Origin: Pseudomonadales bacterium
Lineage (GTDB): Bacteria; Pseudomonadota; Gammaproteobacteria; Pseudomonadales; UBA5518
Reading direction: 5' to 3'
Assembly (NCBI GenBank): GCA_022072145.1
Contig: JAJVIG010000044.1
Location: 1-44,700, forward strand
DNA length: 44,700 nt
Below, one piece after another: positions 33,510-42,959 of the stretch. Every line of letters begins with the position of its first letter. Position 1 is the first letter of the stretch. Under the pieces are notes generated by a model. It was not told the origin of the DNA. It made no database searches and worked only from the letters and a program-made list of their open reading frames with translations. The position numbers and the translations under genes are program-made.

Positions 33510-34454
33510 ATGCGCTCGCTCACCGTTGCGGCCCTGCTCGCCGTGCTGGCGGTGGCCTCCCCGGCACTGCGCGCGACCGATGATCCTGCAGCCCGCCTCG
33601 ATGCAATGTCGCGCGGCTTCCGTACCCTCGATTACCAGGGCGTGTTCACCTACGAGCAGGGCCAGACGCTGAGTTCGCACCGCATCGCGCACGCGGTGAT
33701 CGGCGGTATCGAGCACGAACGCGTGGTGCGCCTCGACGGCGAGACGCACGAAGTCAGTCGCGGCGGGCATCGCGCCGATTGCGAGCACGAGGGCGACCGG
33801 CTGCTGCGGCTCGATCCGGCGCGTCGTCTTGCGCACGAGGCGGCGGCCGTGCAGCGCGCCGGGGGTATCGGCACTTACTACGCGATCGAACACGACGGGA
33901 AGGAGCGGGTCGCGAACCGCCCGGGTCAGCGGCTGCGCATCGTGCCGCGCGATCCGTACCGCTACGGCATGACCGTGGTGCTCGACGACGCGACATCGTT
34001 GCTGCTGAAGTCCGAGACCACCGACGGCGCCGGGCGGGTGCTCGAGCGTTTCCAGTTCGTCGAACTGCAGGTGGGCGAACGCCTGCCGGCCGGCGAGCTT
34101 GCCGCCGGGGCTGCCGTCGAGCCGCACCCGTTGCGCTCCGGGGAGGCCCCGTTCGCGTGGACGGTGGCGTGGCTGCCGCAGGGTTTCGTGTCGAGCGGCC
34201 ATGCCGCGCGTGACGGTGCCGGCGGCGCCGGGCCGGTGGAGATCCGTACCTACACGGACGGGCTCGCGGTGTTCGCGATTTTCGTCGAGCGAGCGGAACA
34301 GGTGCCGTCCGGCGCCGGCGTGGCCTCGCGCGGAGCGACGGTGTCTTACGTGGTGCCACGGGGTCGCGGGCACCTGATCACGGTGGTCGGGGAGATCCCG
34401 GTCGAATCGGCGCAGCTGATCGCCAACGCAGTCAACTTTCCGGACGAGGATTGA
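33510..34454 (+). CDS. rseB: Sigma-E regulatory protein RseB/MucB
   Basis: 314 residues from ATG 33510, which opens a clean signal peptide (MRSLTVAALLAVLAVASPALRA). GTG 33471 and ATG 33456 would extend it over the rseA stop. FRTLDYQGVFTYEQGQTLSSHRI and later FAWTVAWLPQGF match the two RseB domains, which resemble lipid-binding folds. RseB binds the RseA periplasmic tail and shields it from cleavage until lipopolysaccharide or misfolded porins are sensed. It sits in its normal operon place before rseC. Confidence 0.9.
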   Translation: MRSLTVAALLAVLAVASPALRATDDPAARLDAMSRGFRTLDYQGVFTYEQGQTLSSHRIAHAVIGGIEHERVVRLDGETHEVSRGGHRADCEHEGDRLLRLDPARRLAHEAAAVQRAGGIGTYYAIEHDGKERVANRPGQRLRIVPRDPYRYGMTVVLDDATSLLLKSETTDGAGRVLERFQFVELQVGERLPAGELAAGAAVEPHPLRSGEAPFAWTVAWLPQGFVSSGHAARDGAGGAGPVEIRTYTDGLAVFAIFVERAEQVPSGAGVASRGATVSYVVPRGRGHLITVVGEIPVESAQLIANAVNFPDED

Positions 34455-34894
34455 TGCTGACCGAATGCGCGCGTGTGGTGCGGGTGGCCGAGGGCGCCTG
34501 CTGGGTCGAGGCCGCGGGTGCGGCCTCCTGCAGTGCCTGCGCGAGCGGCAAGGGCTGCGGTGGCGGCACGATCGCACGGCTGTTCGGTGAGCGGCGCGTG
34601 CCGCTGCGGGTGCGCGTCCCCGCCGGCGTCGCGCCGGCGGTCGCGGACCTGGTCGAGATCGGCATGCCGGCGAGTGGCGTGGCCGGCGCCTCGCTGCTCG
34701 CCTACCTGCCGCTGTTGGCAGGACTCGTGGTCGGCGCCGTCACCGGCAGTTCGTTCGGCGGTGACGGTGCCGCGATCGCAGGCGCTGCGGGCGGTCTGCT
34801 GCTCGCGCTTTCCGCGCTGCGCGTGCTGGACGCTCCGGCGCGCCGGCTGGTGGGCGAGCCGACGGTGGTGCGCGTCGTGCCGCCGCCCCCGTAA
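34454..34894 (+). CDS. rseC: SoxR-reducing system protein RseC/MucC
   Basis: 146 residues. A cysteine cluster, AASCSACASGKGCGGG (Cys26, 29, 35), is the RseC metal/thiol signature. Two membrane helices follow (LLAYLPLLAGLVVGAVTG near 76-93, and AAIAGAAGGLLLALSALRVL near 101-120). The inner-membrane protein modulates sigma-E and, in E. coli, helps reduce SoxR. The ATG shares its A with the rseB TGA (TGATG), with GAGG upstream, so translation is coupled. Confidence 0.9.
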   Translation: MLTECARVVRVAEGACWVEAAGAASCSACASGKGCGGGTIARLFGERRVPLRVRVPAGVAPAVADLVEIGMPASGVAGASLLAYLPLLAGLVVGAVTGSSFGGDGAAIAGAAGGLLLALSALRVLDAPARRLVGEPTVVRVVPPPP

Positions 34895-34943
34895 ACCGGT
34901 CTTTGAACCTATCGCATCGCATTTCCCCCTGTCTGGAGACATC

Positions 34944-36347
34944 ATGAAACGCATCCGGATGTTCGCGGCGCTGACCCTGGTGGCGACGTTCGCACTGGGC
35001 GCGCTGGCACGCGCGGCCGAGCTGCCCGATTTCACGACCATCGTCGAGCGCAATTCGGGCGCCGTGGTGAAGATCCTCAGTACCCAGAAGGCCCCCGGCG
35101 TGGCCGGGCTGCCGCCGGACATCGATCCGCGCATGCTCGAGCAGATGCCGGAGATCTTCCGCCACCTGTTCCAGTACCGCGGCCAGCCGCAGCGCGAGCG
35201 CCAGTCGATGGGCTCCGGCTTCCTGATTTCGACCGACGGCTACATCCTGACCAACCACCACGTGGTCGACGGTGCCGATGCGGTGCAGGTGCGCCTGCTC
35301 GACCGCCGCGAATTCGACGCCAAGGTCATCGGCAGCGACCGGCGTTCCGATATCGCGCTGCTGAAGATCGACGCGAAGAACCTGCCGGTGGTCGCGTTCG
35401 GCGATGCGGACGAGTTGCGGGTCGGCGAGTGGGTGGTTGCGATCGGCTCGCCGTTCGGACTCGACTACTCGGTGACCGCCGGTATCGTAAGCGCGCGCGG
35501 ACGCAGCCTGCCGAGCGAGGACAACGCGAACTACGTGCCGTTCATCCAGACCGATGTCGCGATCAACCCGGGCAACTCGGGCGGCCCGCTGTTCAACCTT
35601 GCCGGCGAGGTGGTCGGCATCAACTCCCAGATCTACACGCGCAGCGGTGGCTCGATCGGACTGTCGTTCGCGATCCCGATCTCGGTGGCCATCAACGTCG
35701 CGGACCAGTTGAAGGACTCCGGCCACGTCGTGCGCGGCTGGCTGGGTGTCGGCATCCAGGACGTGGACCGCGCGCTGGCCGAGAGCTTCGGGCTCGAGAA
35801 ACCCGCCGGGGCGTTGATCTCGCACCTCGAGCCCGAAGGCCCCGCCGAGAAGGCCGGGGTGCGCATCGGCGACATCGTGACCGATTTCGATGGCAAACCG
35901 ATCGAGGAGTCGGCCGATCTGCCGCACATCGTCGGGCTGGTCAAGCCGGGGACGCGCGCCCAGATGCGCGTGATCCGCGACGGCAAGCCGGTGGATCTGC
36001 GCATCACGGTCGGTGAACTGGCCGACGAGGAGGGTGCCGCGACCGTCGCCGGGGCATCGACCAGCGGCGGGCGGCTCGGGCTTGTGGTCGAGGACCTCGA
36101 CGCCCGGCAGAAATCGCGCCTGCGGGTCGGTGGCGGCGTGGTGGTGCGCGAGGTCGTCGCCGGCAAGCCCGGCGAGCGCGCCGGCTTGCTGCCCGGGGAC
36201 GTGATCACGCAGATTGGTCGCGTCGGCGTGCGCGATGCGGCGGCGTTCCGCGACATCGTCGCCGGCCTGCCGGCCGGAACGCACGTGCCGGTGCGCCTGC
36301 TGCGAAACGGCCAGGCCGGTTTCGTGGCGATCCGGATCGAGGAGTAG
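34944..36347 (+). CDS. mucD: DegP/MucD-type periplasmic serine protease (Do family)
   Basis: 467 residues. The signal peptide ends ALARA (residue 23). The trypsin-like domain shows the triad His106 (TNHHVVDGA), Asp136 (RRSDIALLKI) and Ser near 211 (NPGNSGGPLF). Two PDZ domains follow, near 265-355 (RGWLGVGIQDVD) and 380-465 (GERAGLLPGDVITQIG). It degrades or refolds damaged periplasmic proteins and dampens sigma-E. Position after rseC matches mucD. CTGGAG lies 5 bases before the ATG. Confidence 0.95.
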   Translation: MKRIRMFAALTLVATFALGALARAAELPDFTTIVERNSGAVVKILSTQKAPGVAGLPPDIDPRMLEQMPEIFRHLFQYRGQPQRERQSMGSGFLISTDGYILTNHHVVDGADAVQVRLLDRREFDAKVIGSDRRSDIALLKIDAKNLPVVAFGDADELRVGEWVVAIGSPFGLDYSVTAGIVSARGRSLPSEDNANYVPFIQTDVAINPGNSGGPLFNLAGEVVGINSQIYTRSGGSIGLSFAIPISVAINVADQLKDSGHVVRGWLGVGIQDVDRALAESFGLEKPAGALISHLEPEGPAEKAGVRIGDIVTDFDGKPIEESADLPHIVGLVKPGTRAQMRVIRDGKPVDLRITVGELADEEGAATVAGASTSGGRLGLVVEDLDARQKSRLRVGGGVVVREVVAGKPGERAGLLPGDVITQIGRVGVRDAAAFRDIVAGLPAGTHVPVRLLRNGQAGFVAIRIEE

Positions 36348-36411
36348 CCGGCGGGAACGGGAGTGCGGGTCGAGCTTCGACCGCCGATCGTGTAGTATTG
36401 CGCGCTTTTGC

Positions 36412-36469
36412 GAGGGGCCGTCGGCGCCGCCCTGACGTACAGTAGGCGGCCGTCCGGCCCCGGACTCCT
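36412..36469 (+). promoter_or_regulatory. Long GC-rich stem-loop in the lepA leader
   Basis: GGGGCCG near 36413 pairs with CGGCCCC near 36462, and GCCGCC near 36429 pairs with GGCGGC near 36449, leaving a loop of about 14 bases with a few internal mismatches. It follows TAGTAT (36393-36398), a possible -10 box. It may control read-through from degP into lepA or affect leader structure. Fold by eye only. Confidence 0.4.
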
Positions 36470-36492
36470 CACAGGCACGTGGTACCGCGCGG

Positions 36493-38295
36493 GTGACAGC
36501 CCTCAACCTGATTCGCAACTTCTCGATCATCGCGCACATCGACCATGGCAAGTCGACGCTCGCGGACCGTTTCATCCAGGTATGCGGCGGACTCAGCGAC
36601 CGGGAGATGCAGGAGCAGGTGCTCGACTCGATGGATATCGAGCGCGAGCGCGGCATCACGATCAAGGCGCAGAGCGTCACGCTGTCGTACCGCGCGCACG
36701 ACGGCAACACCTACCAGCTGAACTTCATCGATACCCCCGGTCACGTGGACTTCTCCTACGAGGTCTCGCGCTCGCTGGCCGCCTGCGAGGGCGCGCTGCT
36801 GGTGGTCGATGCCGGCCAGGGCGTGGAGGCGCAATCGGTCGCCAACTGCTACACCGCGATCGAGCAGGGCCTCGAGGTGCTGCCGGTACTGAACAAGATG
36901 GACCTGCCGCAGGCCGAGCCCGAGCGGGTGGCGCAGGAGATCGAGGACATCATCGGCATCGACGCGGCGCACGCGTGCCGTGTCAGCGCGAAAAGCGGAC
37001 TCGGCATCGACGAACTGCTCGAGGAACTGGTGCGCGCGATCCCGCCGCCGGCGGGAGACCCCGAGGCGCCCCTGCAGGCGCTGATAATCGACTCGTGGTT
37101 CGACAGCTACCTCGGCGTGGTCTCGCTGGTGCGGGTGGTCAACGGACGCCTGCGCGTCGGTGACCGCGTCGTGACCAAGTCGATCGGCCGTGCGCACGAG
37201 GTCGACCAGGTGGGCGTGTTCACGCCGAAGCGCCTCCGGCGCGAGGAACTGCACGCCGGCGAGGTGGGCTTCGTGGTCGCCGGCATCAAGGACATCCACG
37301 GTGCGCCGGTCGGTGACACGATCACGCACCTGAAGACCGCCGACACCGCGCCAGCGTTGCCCGGCTTCCAGAAGGTGAAGCCGCAGGTCTACGCGGGGTT
37401 GTTCACGGTCAATTCCGAGGACTACGAGTCGTTCCGGGATGCGCTCGCCAAGCTGACGCTGAACGACGCCTCGCTGTTCTACGAGCCGGAGACCTCCGAT
37501 GCGCTCGGTTTCGGCTTCCGCTGCGGCTTCCTCGGCACGCTGCACATGGAAATCATCCAGGAGCGGCTCGAGCGCGAGTACGACCTCGACCTGATCACGA
37601 CCGCGCCGACCGTGATGTACGAGGTCGAGACCGCGCGCGGGGAAACCGTGATGGTCGACAATCCGTCGCGGCTGCCGGATTCGGGCGCGGTCGCCGAGAT
37701 GCGCGAGCCGATCGTGCGCGCGACCATCCTGGTGCCGCAGGATTACGTCGGCGCGGTGATCAACCTGTGCATCGAGAAGCGCGGCGTGCAGAAGGACATG
37801 CAGTTCCTCGGCCGCCAGGTGTCGCTGGGCTGGGAGCTGCCGCTGTCGGAGGTGGTGCTCGACTTCTTCGACCGCCTGAAGTCGCTGACGCGCGGTTACG
37901 GTTCGCTCGACTACAGCTTCGTGCGCTTCCAGGCCGCGAACCTGGTCCGCCTCGACGTGCTGATCAACGGCGAGCGCGTCGACGCCCTCGCAGTGATCGT
38001 GCACCGCGACCAGGCCCAGAGCCGCGGACGCGTGCTGGTCGAGAAAATGCGCGAACTGATCCCGCGGCAGATGTTCGACGTCGCGATCCAGGCGGCGATC
38101 GGTGGTCACATCATCGCGCGCCAGACGGTCAAGGCGCTGCGCAAGAACGTCACGGCCAAGTGCTACGGCGGCGACGCGACGCGCAAGCGCAAGCTGCTCG
38201 AGAAACAGAAGGCCGGCAAGAAGCGCATGAAGCAGGTGGGGCGGGTCGAGATCCCGCAGGCGGCGTTCCTCGCCGTGCTCAAGGTGGACAGCTGA
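36493..38295 (+). CDS. lepA: Elongation factor 4 (LepA)
   Basis: 600 residues, full length. G-domain motifs are present: AHIDHGKST (14-22), DTPGH near 80 and NKMD near 134. The LepA-specific C-terminal domain ends [43 protein letters not shown]. It is a ribosomal GTPase that can back-translocate stalled ribosomes. Start is GTG 36493 ([15 protein letters not shown]); no better start lies nearby. It is followed 11 bases later by lepB. Confidence 0.98.
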   Translation: MTALNLIRNFSIIAHIDHGKSTLADRFIQVCGGLSDREMQEQVLDSMDIERERGITIKAQSVTLSYRAHDGNTYQLNFIDTPGHVDFSYEVSRSLAACEGALLVVDAGQGVEAQSVANCYTAIEQGLEVLPVLNKMDLPQAEPERVAQEIEDIIGIDAAHACRVSAKSGLGIDELLEELVRAIPPPAGDPEAPLQALIIDSWFDSYLGVVSLVRVVNGRLRVGDRVVTKSIGRAHEVDQVGVFTPKRLRREELHAGEVGFVVAGIKDIHGAPVGDTITHLKTADTAPALPGFQKVKPQVYAGLFTVNSEDYESFRDALAKLTLNDASLFYEPETSDALGFGFRCGFLGTLHMEIIQERLEREYDLDLITTAPTVMYEVETARGETVMVDNPSRLPDSGAVAEMREPIVRATILVPQDYVGAVINLCIEKRGVQKDMQFLGRQVSLGWELPLSEVVLDFFDRLKSLTRGYGSLDYSFVRFQAANLVRLDVLINGERVDALAVIVHRDQAQSRGRVLVEKMRELIPRQMFDVAIQAAIGGHIIARQTVKALRKNVTAKCYGGDATRKRKLLEKQKAGKKRMKQVGRVEIPQAAFLAVLKVDS

Positions 38296-38306
38296 CGGGT
38301 TTGGGT

Positions 38307-39146
38307 ATGGATATCGATTTTCCGCTGATCCTGGTTTCGCTGACGGCGCTGGCGCTGGCGCTCTGGGTGCTGGATGCGGCGCTGTGGCGCCCGCGCAGGA
38401 AGCGCCGCGAGGCAGCGCTGCGCGCGCGCCATCCGGCCTGGGACCAGCCCGGCAGCGCCGATGCGATCGCGTACGCGGCCGAAGCCGGAGCGGCGACCCG
38501 GGTGCCGGTCGCGGTGGAATACGCGCGCTCCTTCCTGCCGGTGCTGCTGATCGTGCTGGTGTTGCGCAGCTTCCTCGTCGAGCCGTTCCAGATCCCCTCG
38601 TCGTCGATGGTACCCACGCTGCTGATCGGCGACTACATCCTCGTGAACAAGTTCGCCTACGGGATCCGCCTGCCGGTGCTGAACACCAAGGTCGTCGACG
38701 TCGGCGAGCCGCAGCGCGGCGACGTGATGGTGTTCTTCCCGCCGAATGACCGCCGCTACTTCATCAAGCGCGTGATCGGGCTGCCGGGCGACCATATCGT
38801 GTACCGCGACAAGGTGCTGTACGTGAACGGCGAGGAAGTGCGGCAGACGCTGATCGCCCAGTTGCCGCCGCTGGCGCCCACCTATCAGATCCTCGAGGAG
38901 AACCTCGCCGGCGTCACCCACGTGGTGCGCAAGGAACTGCGCCGGCACATCCCGGACGACTTCGAGATCACGGTGTCGGACGGCCACTACTTCATGATGG
39001 GCGACAACCGCGACAACAGCAGCGACAGCCGCGTGTGGGGCGAGGTGCCGGAGCGCAACATCGTCGGCAACGCCTTCGCGATCTGGATGCACTGGGAGGG
39101 GCTGCTGAGTCTGCCGAGCTTCTCGCGCATGGGCGCGATCGACTGA
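38307..39146 (+). CDS. lepB: Signal peptidase I
   Basis: 279 residues. Two N-terminal membrane helices are visible, near 4-24 and 71-90. The catalytic serine is Ser100 in IPSSSMVPTL and the catalytic lysine is Lys154 in YFIKRVIGLPGD. The box GDNRDNSSDSRVWG is near 232. It removes signal peptides from exported proteins on the outer face of the inner membrane. ATG 38307 is used; TTG 38301 is possible. It lies in the usual lepA-lepB-rnc-era operon. Confidence 0.97.
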   Translation: MDIDFPLILVSLTALALALWVLDAALWRPRRKRREAALRARHPAWDQPGSADAIAYAAEAGAATRVPVAVEYARSFLPVLLIVLVLRSFLVEPFQIPSSSMVPTLLIGDYILVNKFAYGIRLPVLNTKVVDVGEPQRGDVMVFFPPNDRRYFIKRVIGLPGDHIVYRDKVLYVNGEEVRQTLIAQLPPLAPTYQILEENLAGVTHVVRKELRRHIPDDFEITVSDGHYFMMGDNRDNSSDSRVWGEVPERNIVGNAFAIWMHWEGLLSLPSFSRMGAID

Positions 39147-39194
39147 CTGCGGCTACACTTCTGCCGTCATTCCCGAACAGCGAGGACAGGTCCG

Positions 39195-39608
39195 ATGAAC
39201 AGCTCCGCAAGGCGGCGCCAGGCGGGATACACGATCTGGCAATGGATGGTGATCGTGCTCGTGGTCGGGTTCTTCCTGACCGTGGGTTTCAGCATCGGCC
39301 CCCTGTACGTGACGAACTACTCGGTGCAGGCGACGGTCAAGTCGCTGCAGAACGAGCCCGAACTCGCCGTGAAATCGGTGCACGAGATCCGCTCGGCGGT
39401 CGAACGCAAGTTCGACGTCAACCAGATCGAGGTGATCCAGGCGGTCTGCCGCGACAAGAAGAAGCAGTGCATGAAAGTCGAGAAAACCAAGACGCACGTG
39501 ATCATCGATGCCAACTACGAGGCCCGCACGCACGTGATGGCCAACGTCGACGCGGTGGTGGTGTTCGGCGACAACCGTGTGGAGATCCCGATTCCCGGTG
39601 CCCCCTGA
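39195..39608 (+). CDS. DUF4845 domain-containing membrane protein
   Basis: 137 residues. A short basic N-terminus is followed by a hydrophobic stretch QWMVIVLVVGFFLTVGFSIGPLYV (17-40), then a periplasmic part with SVKSLQNEP and VEKTKTHVIIDANYEARTHVMANVDAVVVF. It is the small DUF4845 protein commonly found between lepB and rnc in gammaproteobacteria. The N-terminus resembles type IV pilin/pseudopilin leader regions (GYTIWQW), but no function is known. Its end overlaps rnc. Confidence 0.88.
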   Translation: MNSSARRRQAGYTIWQWMVIVLVVGFFLTVGFSIGPLYVTNYSVQATVKSLQNEPELAVKSVHEIRSAVERKFDVNQIEVIQAVCRDKKKQCMKVEKTKTHVIIDANYEARTHVMANVDAVVVFGDNRVEIPIPGAP

Positions 39609-40296
39609 GAACGACCCCGACATCGCCCGGCTCGAGGCCCGCTGCGGGCACGCCTTCGCGCGCCGCGAGTTGCTGGCGACCGCATTGACGCACGCCAGCG
39701 CTGGGCCCGACAACAACGAGCGGCTGGAATTCCTCGGCGACGCGCTGCTCGATCTGGCGATCGCGGCGGAACTCTACGCGCGCTTCCCGCAATTGCGCGA
39801 AGGCCAGCTGCACCGGCTGCGCGCCAGCCTGGTGCGCGGCGAGACGCTGGCCGCGATCGGGCGCGAACTCGGCATCGGCGCGGCGCTGCGTCTCGGCGCC
39901 GGCGAGGCGGCCAGCGGCGGCCGTGACCGGGACTCGAACCTGGCCGATACGGTCGAGGCGCTGCTCGGGGCGGTGCTGCTCGATGCCGGCGTCGACGCCG
40001 CGCTGGCGACCGCGCGCGCGTGGTTCGCGACACGCCTCGAACGCCTCGAACCCGGCGTCTCGCTGAAGGATCCGAAGACCGAGCTGCAGGAGTTCCTGCA
40101 GGCGCGCCGGCAGCCGCTGCCGCGCTACGAACTGCTCGAGCCGGCGCCGGTGGCCGGCGGCGCCTTCAGAGTGCTGTGCCACGTGCGCGGCATCGATCGG
40201 CCCGCACCCGGCGAAGGACGCACCCGGCGCATCGCCGAGCAACAGGCGGCGGCGGCCGCGTTGGGCCGTCTGCAGGCCGGCGGAGGTCAGTGCTGA
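39598..40296 (+). CDS. rnc: Ribonuclease III
   Basis: 232 residues. [14 protein letters not shown] (40-53) is the RNase III signature with catalytic Glu and Asp. [15 protein letters not shown] near 118 carries the second acidic cluster, and a double-stranded RNA-binding domain starts near 158 ([11 protein letters not shown]) and ends with the [10 protein letters not shown] helix. It cuts double-stranded RNA in rRNA processing and mRNA decay. GTG 39598 is preferred; GTG 39577 would add 7 residues. It overlaps DUF4845 by 11 bases and era by 1. Confidence 0.95.
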   Translation: MPPENDPDIARLEARCGHAFARRELLATALTHASAGPDNNERLEFLGDALLDLAIAAELYARFPQLREGQLHRLRASLVRGETLAAIGRELGIGAALRLGAGEAASGGRDRDSNLADTVEALLGAVLLDAGVDAALATARAWFATRLERLEPGVSLKDPKTELQEFLQARRQPLPRYELLEPAPVAGGAFRVLCHVRGIDRPAPGEGRTRRIAEQQAAAAALGRLQAGGGQC

Positions 40297-41192
40297 TGGG
40301 GAGTTCACGTTGCGGCATGGTGGCGATCGTCGGTCGGCCGAACGTCGGCAAATCGACCCTGCTGAACCACCTGCTCGGGCAGAAGATCAGCATCACCTCG
40401 CGCAAGCCGCAGACCACGCGCCACCGCATCCTCGGTGTCGCCACCCGCGAGGAGGTGCAGATCGTCTACGTCGATACGCCGGGGTTGCATCGCAGCGAGG
40501 GCAAGGCGTTGAACCGCGTGATGAACCGCGCGGCGCTCGCCGCGATGCGCGACGTCGATGCGGTACTGTTCGTGGTCGATCGCCTGGCGTGGACCGAGGG
40601 CGACGAGCAGGCGCTGGAGGCGGTGCGCCGCGCGCGCAAGCCGACGCTGCTGGTCATCAACAAGACCGACCGGCTGGAGGACCGCGCGGCGCTGCTGCCG
40701 CACATCGAGCTGCTGCGCGGCAAGCACGACTTCGCCGCGATCGTACCGGTATCGGCGCTGCGAGGCAGCAATCTGGATGCGCTGGAGCGCGAAATCGGCG
40801 CGTTGTTGCCGATGGCCGAACACCTGTTCCCGGAGGACCAGGTGACCGACCGCAGCGAGCGCTTCATGGTCGCCGAGATCGTGCGCGAGAAGCTGGTGCG
40901 CCAGCTCGGCGAGGAATTGCCCTATGCCAGTGCGGTGCAGATCGAGGAGTTCCGGGTCGAACGGGAGGTGGTGCACATCGCTGCGCTGATCCTGGTCGAC
41001 AAGCCCGGGCAGAAGGCGATCGTGATCGGGCAGGGCGGAGCGCGGCTCAAACGCGTGGGCGCCGAGGCGCGCGCCGACATCGAACGCCTGCTCGGCGCGA
41101 AGGTGATGCTGCGCCTGTGGGTCAAGGTACGCAGCGGCTGGGCCGACGACGAGCGCGCGCTCGCCAGCCTCGGTTACCAGGAAGACGGCTGA
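40296..41192 (+). CDS. era: GTPase Era
   Basis: 298 residues. The G-domain has GRPNVGKST (13-21), [13 protein letters not shown] (switch region), DTPGL near 61 and NKTD near 122, with a C-terminal KH domain holding [18 protein letters not shown] near 235-252. It binds 16S rRNA and aids 30S maturation. The ATG at 40296 uses the last base of the rnc TGA, with GGAGG 9 bases upstream; GTG 40290 is an alternative. Coupling to rnc matches the classical rnc-era operon. Confidence 0.97.
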   Translation: MGSSRCGMVAIVGRPNVGKSTLLNHLLGQKISITSRKPQTTRHRILGVATREEVQIVYVDTPGLHRSEGKALNRVMNRAALAAMRDVDAVLFVVDRLAWTEGDEQALEAVRRARKPTLLVINKTDRLEDRAALLPHIELLRGKHDFAAIVPVSALRGSNLDALEREIGALLPMAEHLFPEDQVTDRSERFMVAEIVREKLVRQLGEELPYASAVQIEEFRVEREVVHIAALILVDKPGQKAIVIGQGGARLKRVGAEARADIERLLGAKVMLRLWVKVRSGWADDERALASLGYQEDG

Positions 41193-41217
41193 GCGCCGCC
41201 GGCCGCCCGAGACGAGC

Positions 41218-41946
41218 GTGACGGGAACGCGCATCGATCACCAGCCGGCCTTCGTGCTGCACCGGCGCGCGTACCGCGAAAGCAGTTTCCTGCTCGAACT
41301 CCTGACCCGTGATTGCGGTCGCGTGGCCGCGGTCGCGCGCGGCGTGCGCGGATCCCGCCGTGGCGCCGCGGCGGCCTGCCAGCCGTTGCAGCCGCTGCTG
41401 GTCGCGTGGTCGGGGCGCACCGAGCTGAAGACACTGGGCACGGCCGAGGCCGCCGCGGGCGCGTTCGTGCTGGGTGGCGAGCGGCTCTACAGCGCGCTTT
41501 ACGTCAACGAACTGTTGCTGCGACTGCTGCCGCCGCAGGATCCGCATCCGGCGCTGTTCGAGGCCTACGTCGCGCTGCTCGCAGAGCTCGCGGGCGGGGA
41601 AGAACTCGAGCCGCCACTGCGGCGCTTCGAGCTGCGGTTGCTGCGCGAACTCGGCTACGGCATCGCGCTCGATCACGACAGCACCACCGGCGGCGTGCTC
41701 GAACCGGCCGCGCAGTACGTGTTCGATCCCGCCGGCGGGTTCCGCCGCGCCGATCCCGCCGCGCCGGCGCCGGCGTTTCCCGGCCACGTACTCGCGGCGA
41801 TCGCGCGCGAGGACTTCTCGGACCCCGTCACCCGCCGCCACGCCAAGCGCCTGCTGCGCGCCGCGCTGGCCGAACTGCTGGGGCCGCGCCCCCTGCTGAG
41901 CCGCAGCTATTTCGCGGCGCGCCCGCCGGCCGACGCCGGGGAGTGA
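41218..41946 (+). CDS. recO: DNA repair protein RecO
   Basis: 242 residues. The OB-fold N-terminus shows AFVLHRRAYRESSFLLELLTRDCGRVAAVARGVRGSRRGA, and the helical part has LYVNELLLRLLPPQDPHPALFEAY near 97. ELRLLRELGYGIALDHD follows near 140, then a C-terminal region without the zinc cysteines, as in many gammaproteobacterial RecO proteins. It loads RecA with RecR. GTG 41218 starts 25 bases after era. No pdxJ follows, which is unlike many relatives. Confidence 0.93.
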   Translation: MTGTRIDHQPAFVLHRRAYRESSFLLELLTRDCGRVAAVARGVRGSRRGAAAACQPLQPLLVAWSGRTELKTLGTAEAAAGAFVLGGERLYSALYVNELLLRLLPPQDPHPALFEAYVALLAELAGGEELEPPLRRFELRLLRELGYGIALDHDSTTGGVLEPAAQYVFDPAGGFRRADPAAPAPAFPGHVLAAIAREDFSDPVTRRHAKRLLRAALAELLGPRPLLSRSYFAARPPADAGE

Positions 41947-42003
41947 CCCGTTCGGGGGCCCGCCCGCGTATCATGCGCCGTGAGAGAGGCGGCGAGTCCG
42001 GAT

Positions 42004-42951
42004 ATGAGCGCTCCACAACCGAACCCTTCCGCGGCAGCCGGCGAGGCGATGCCGGCAGTCGATTTCCCCACCGTCGAGGCCACCGCCGGCAACACGCCGC
42101 TGGTGCGCCTGCAGCGCATGCACGCCGGTGAGGGCAACACGATCCTGCTGAAACTCGAGGGCAACAACCCCGCCGGCTCGGTGAAGGACCGGCCGGCGCT
42201 GTCGATGATCCACGGCGCCGAGGAGCGCGGCGAGATCCGTCCCGGCGACACGCTGATCGAGGCGACCAGCGGCAACACCGGCATTGCGCTCGCGATGGCG
42301 GCGGCGATCCGCGGCTACCGGCTGCTGTTGATCATGCCGGAGCACATGAGCGAGGAGCGGCGGCAGGTGATGCGTGCCTTCGGCGCCGAGTTGATCGACG
42401 TGCCGCGCGCTGGCGGCATGGAGGCCGCGCGTGACCTGGCGCTGCGCCTGCAGTCCGAGGGCCGCGGTCGCGTGCTCGACCAGTTCGCCAATCCCGACAA
42501 TCCGCTGGCGCACTACCGTGGCACGGCGCCCGAGATCTGGTGCCAGACGCAGGGCCGGATCACGCATTTCGTCTCGTCGATGGGCACCACCGGAACCATC
42601 ATGGGCGTGTCGCGCTACCTGAAGGAGCGCGATCCATCGATTCGGGTGATCGGCTTGCAGCCGGCCGACGGCGCCAGCATTCCCGGGATCCGTCGCTGGC
42701 CGCCGGCGTATCGTCCGCGCATCTACGAGCCCGCGCGCGTCGACGAGGTACTCGACATCACGCAGCAGGAAGCCGAAGCGACGATGCGCGAACTCGCCTC
42801 CCGCGAGGGAATCCTCTGCGGTGTGTCATCCGGAGGCGCGGTGGCCGGTGCGCTGCGCGTCGCGGCGGGAACGCGCGGCGCGGTGATCGTCGCGATCGTC
42901 TGCGACCGCGGCGACCGCTATCTCTCCACCGGCGTGTTCGACACGCGCTGA
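42004..42951 (+). CDS. cysM: Cysteine synthase B (CysM)
   Basis: 315 residues. NPAGSVKDRPAL carries the PLP lysine Lys61, EATSGNTGIALAM near 90 binds substrate, and SSMGTTGTIMGVSRYLK near 195 binds the PLP phosphate. The sequence is CysM-like rather than CysK-like (GLQPADGASIPGIRRWP). It makes cysteine from O-acetylserine with sulfide or thiosulfate. ATG 42004 is used; GTG 41980 is in frame. It ends 8 bases before relA, as in the Pseudomonas cysM-relA neighbourhood, but without rlmD between. Confidence 0.94.
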   Translation: MSAPQPNPSAAAGEAMPAVDFPTVEATAGNTPLVRLQRMHAGEGNTILLKLEGNNPAGSVKDRPALSMIHGAEERGEIRPGDTLIEATSGNTGIALAMAAAIRGYRLLLIMPEHMSEERRQVMRAFGAELIDVPRAGGMEAARDLALRLQSEGRGRVLDQFANPDNPLAHYRGTAPEIWCQTQGRITHFVSSMGTTGTIMGVSRYLKERDPSIRVIGLQPADGASIPGIRRWPPAYRPRIYEPARVDEVLDITQQEAEATMRELASREGILCGVSSGGAVAGALRVAAGTRGAVIVAIVCDRGDRYLSTGVFDTR

Positions 42952-42959
42952 GCCGCCCG

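Noticed and set aside
34905..34937. Sigma-E-like promoter (GAACCT ... TCTGG) ahead of the degP-type protease gene
   Set aside because: The two parts are about 21 bases apart, too far for sigma-E, and the second part is the ribosome-binding site.
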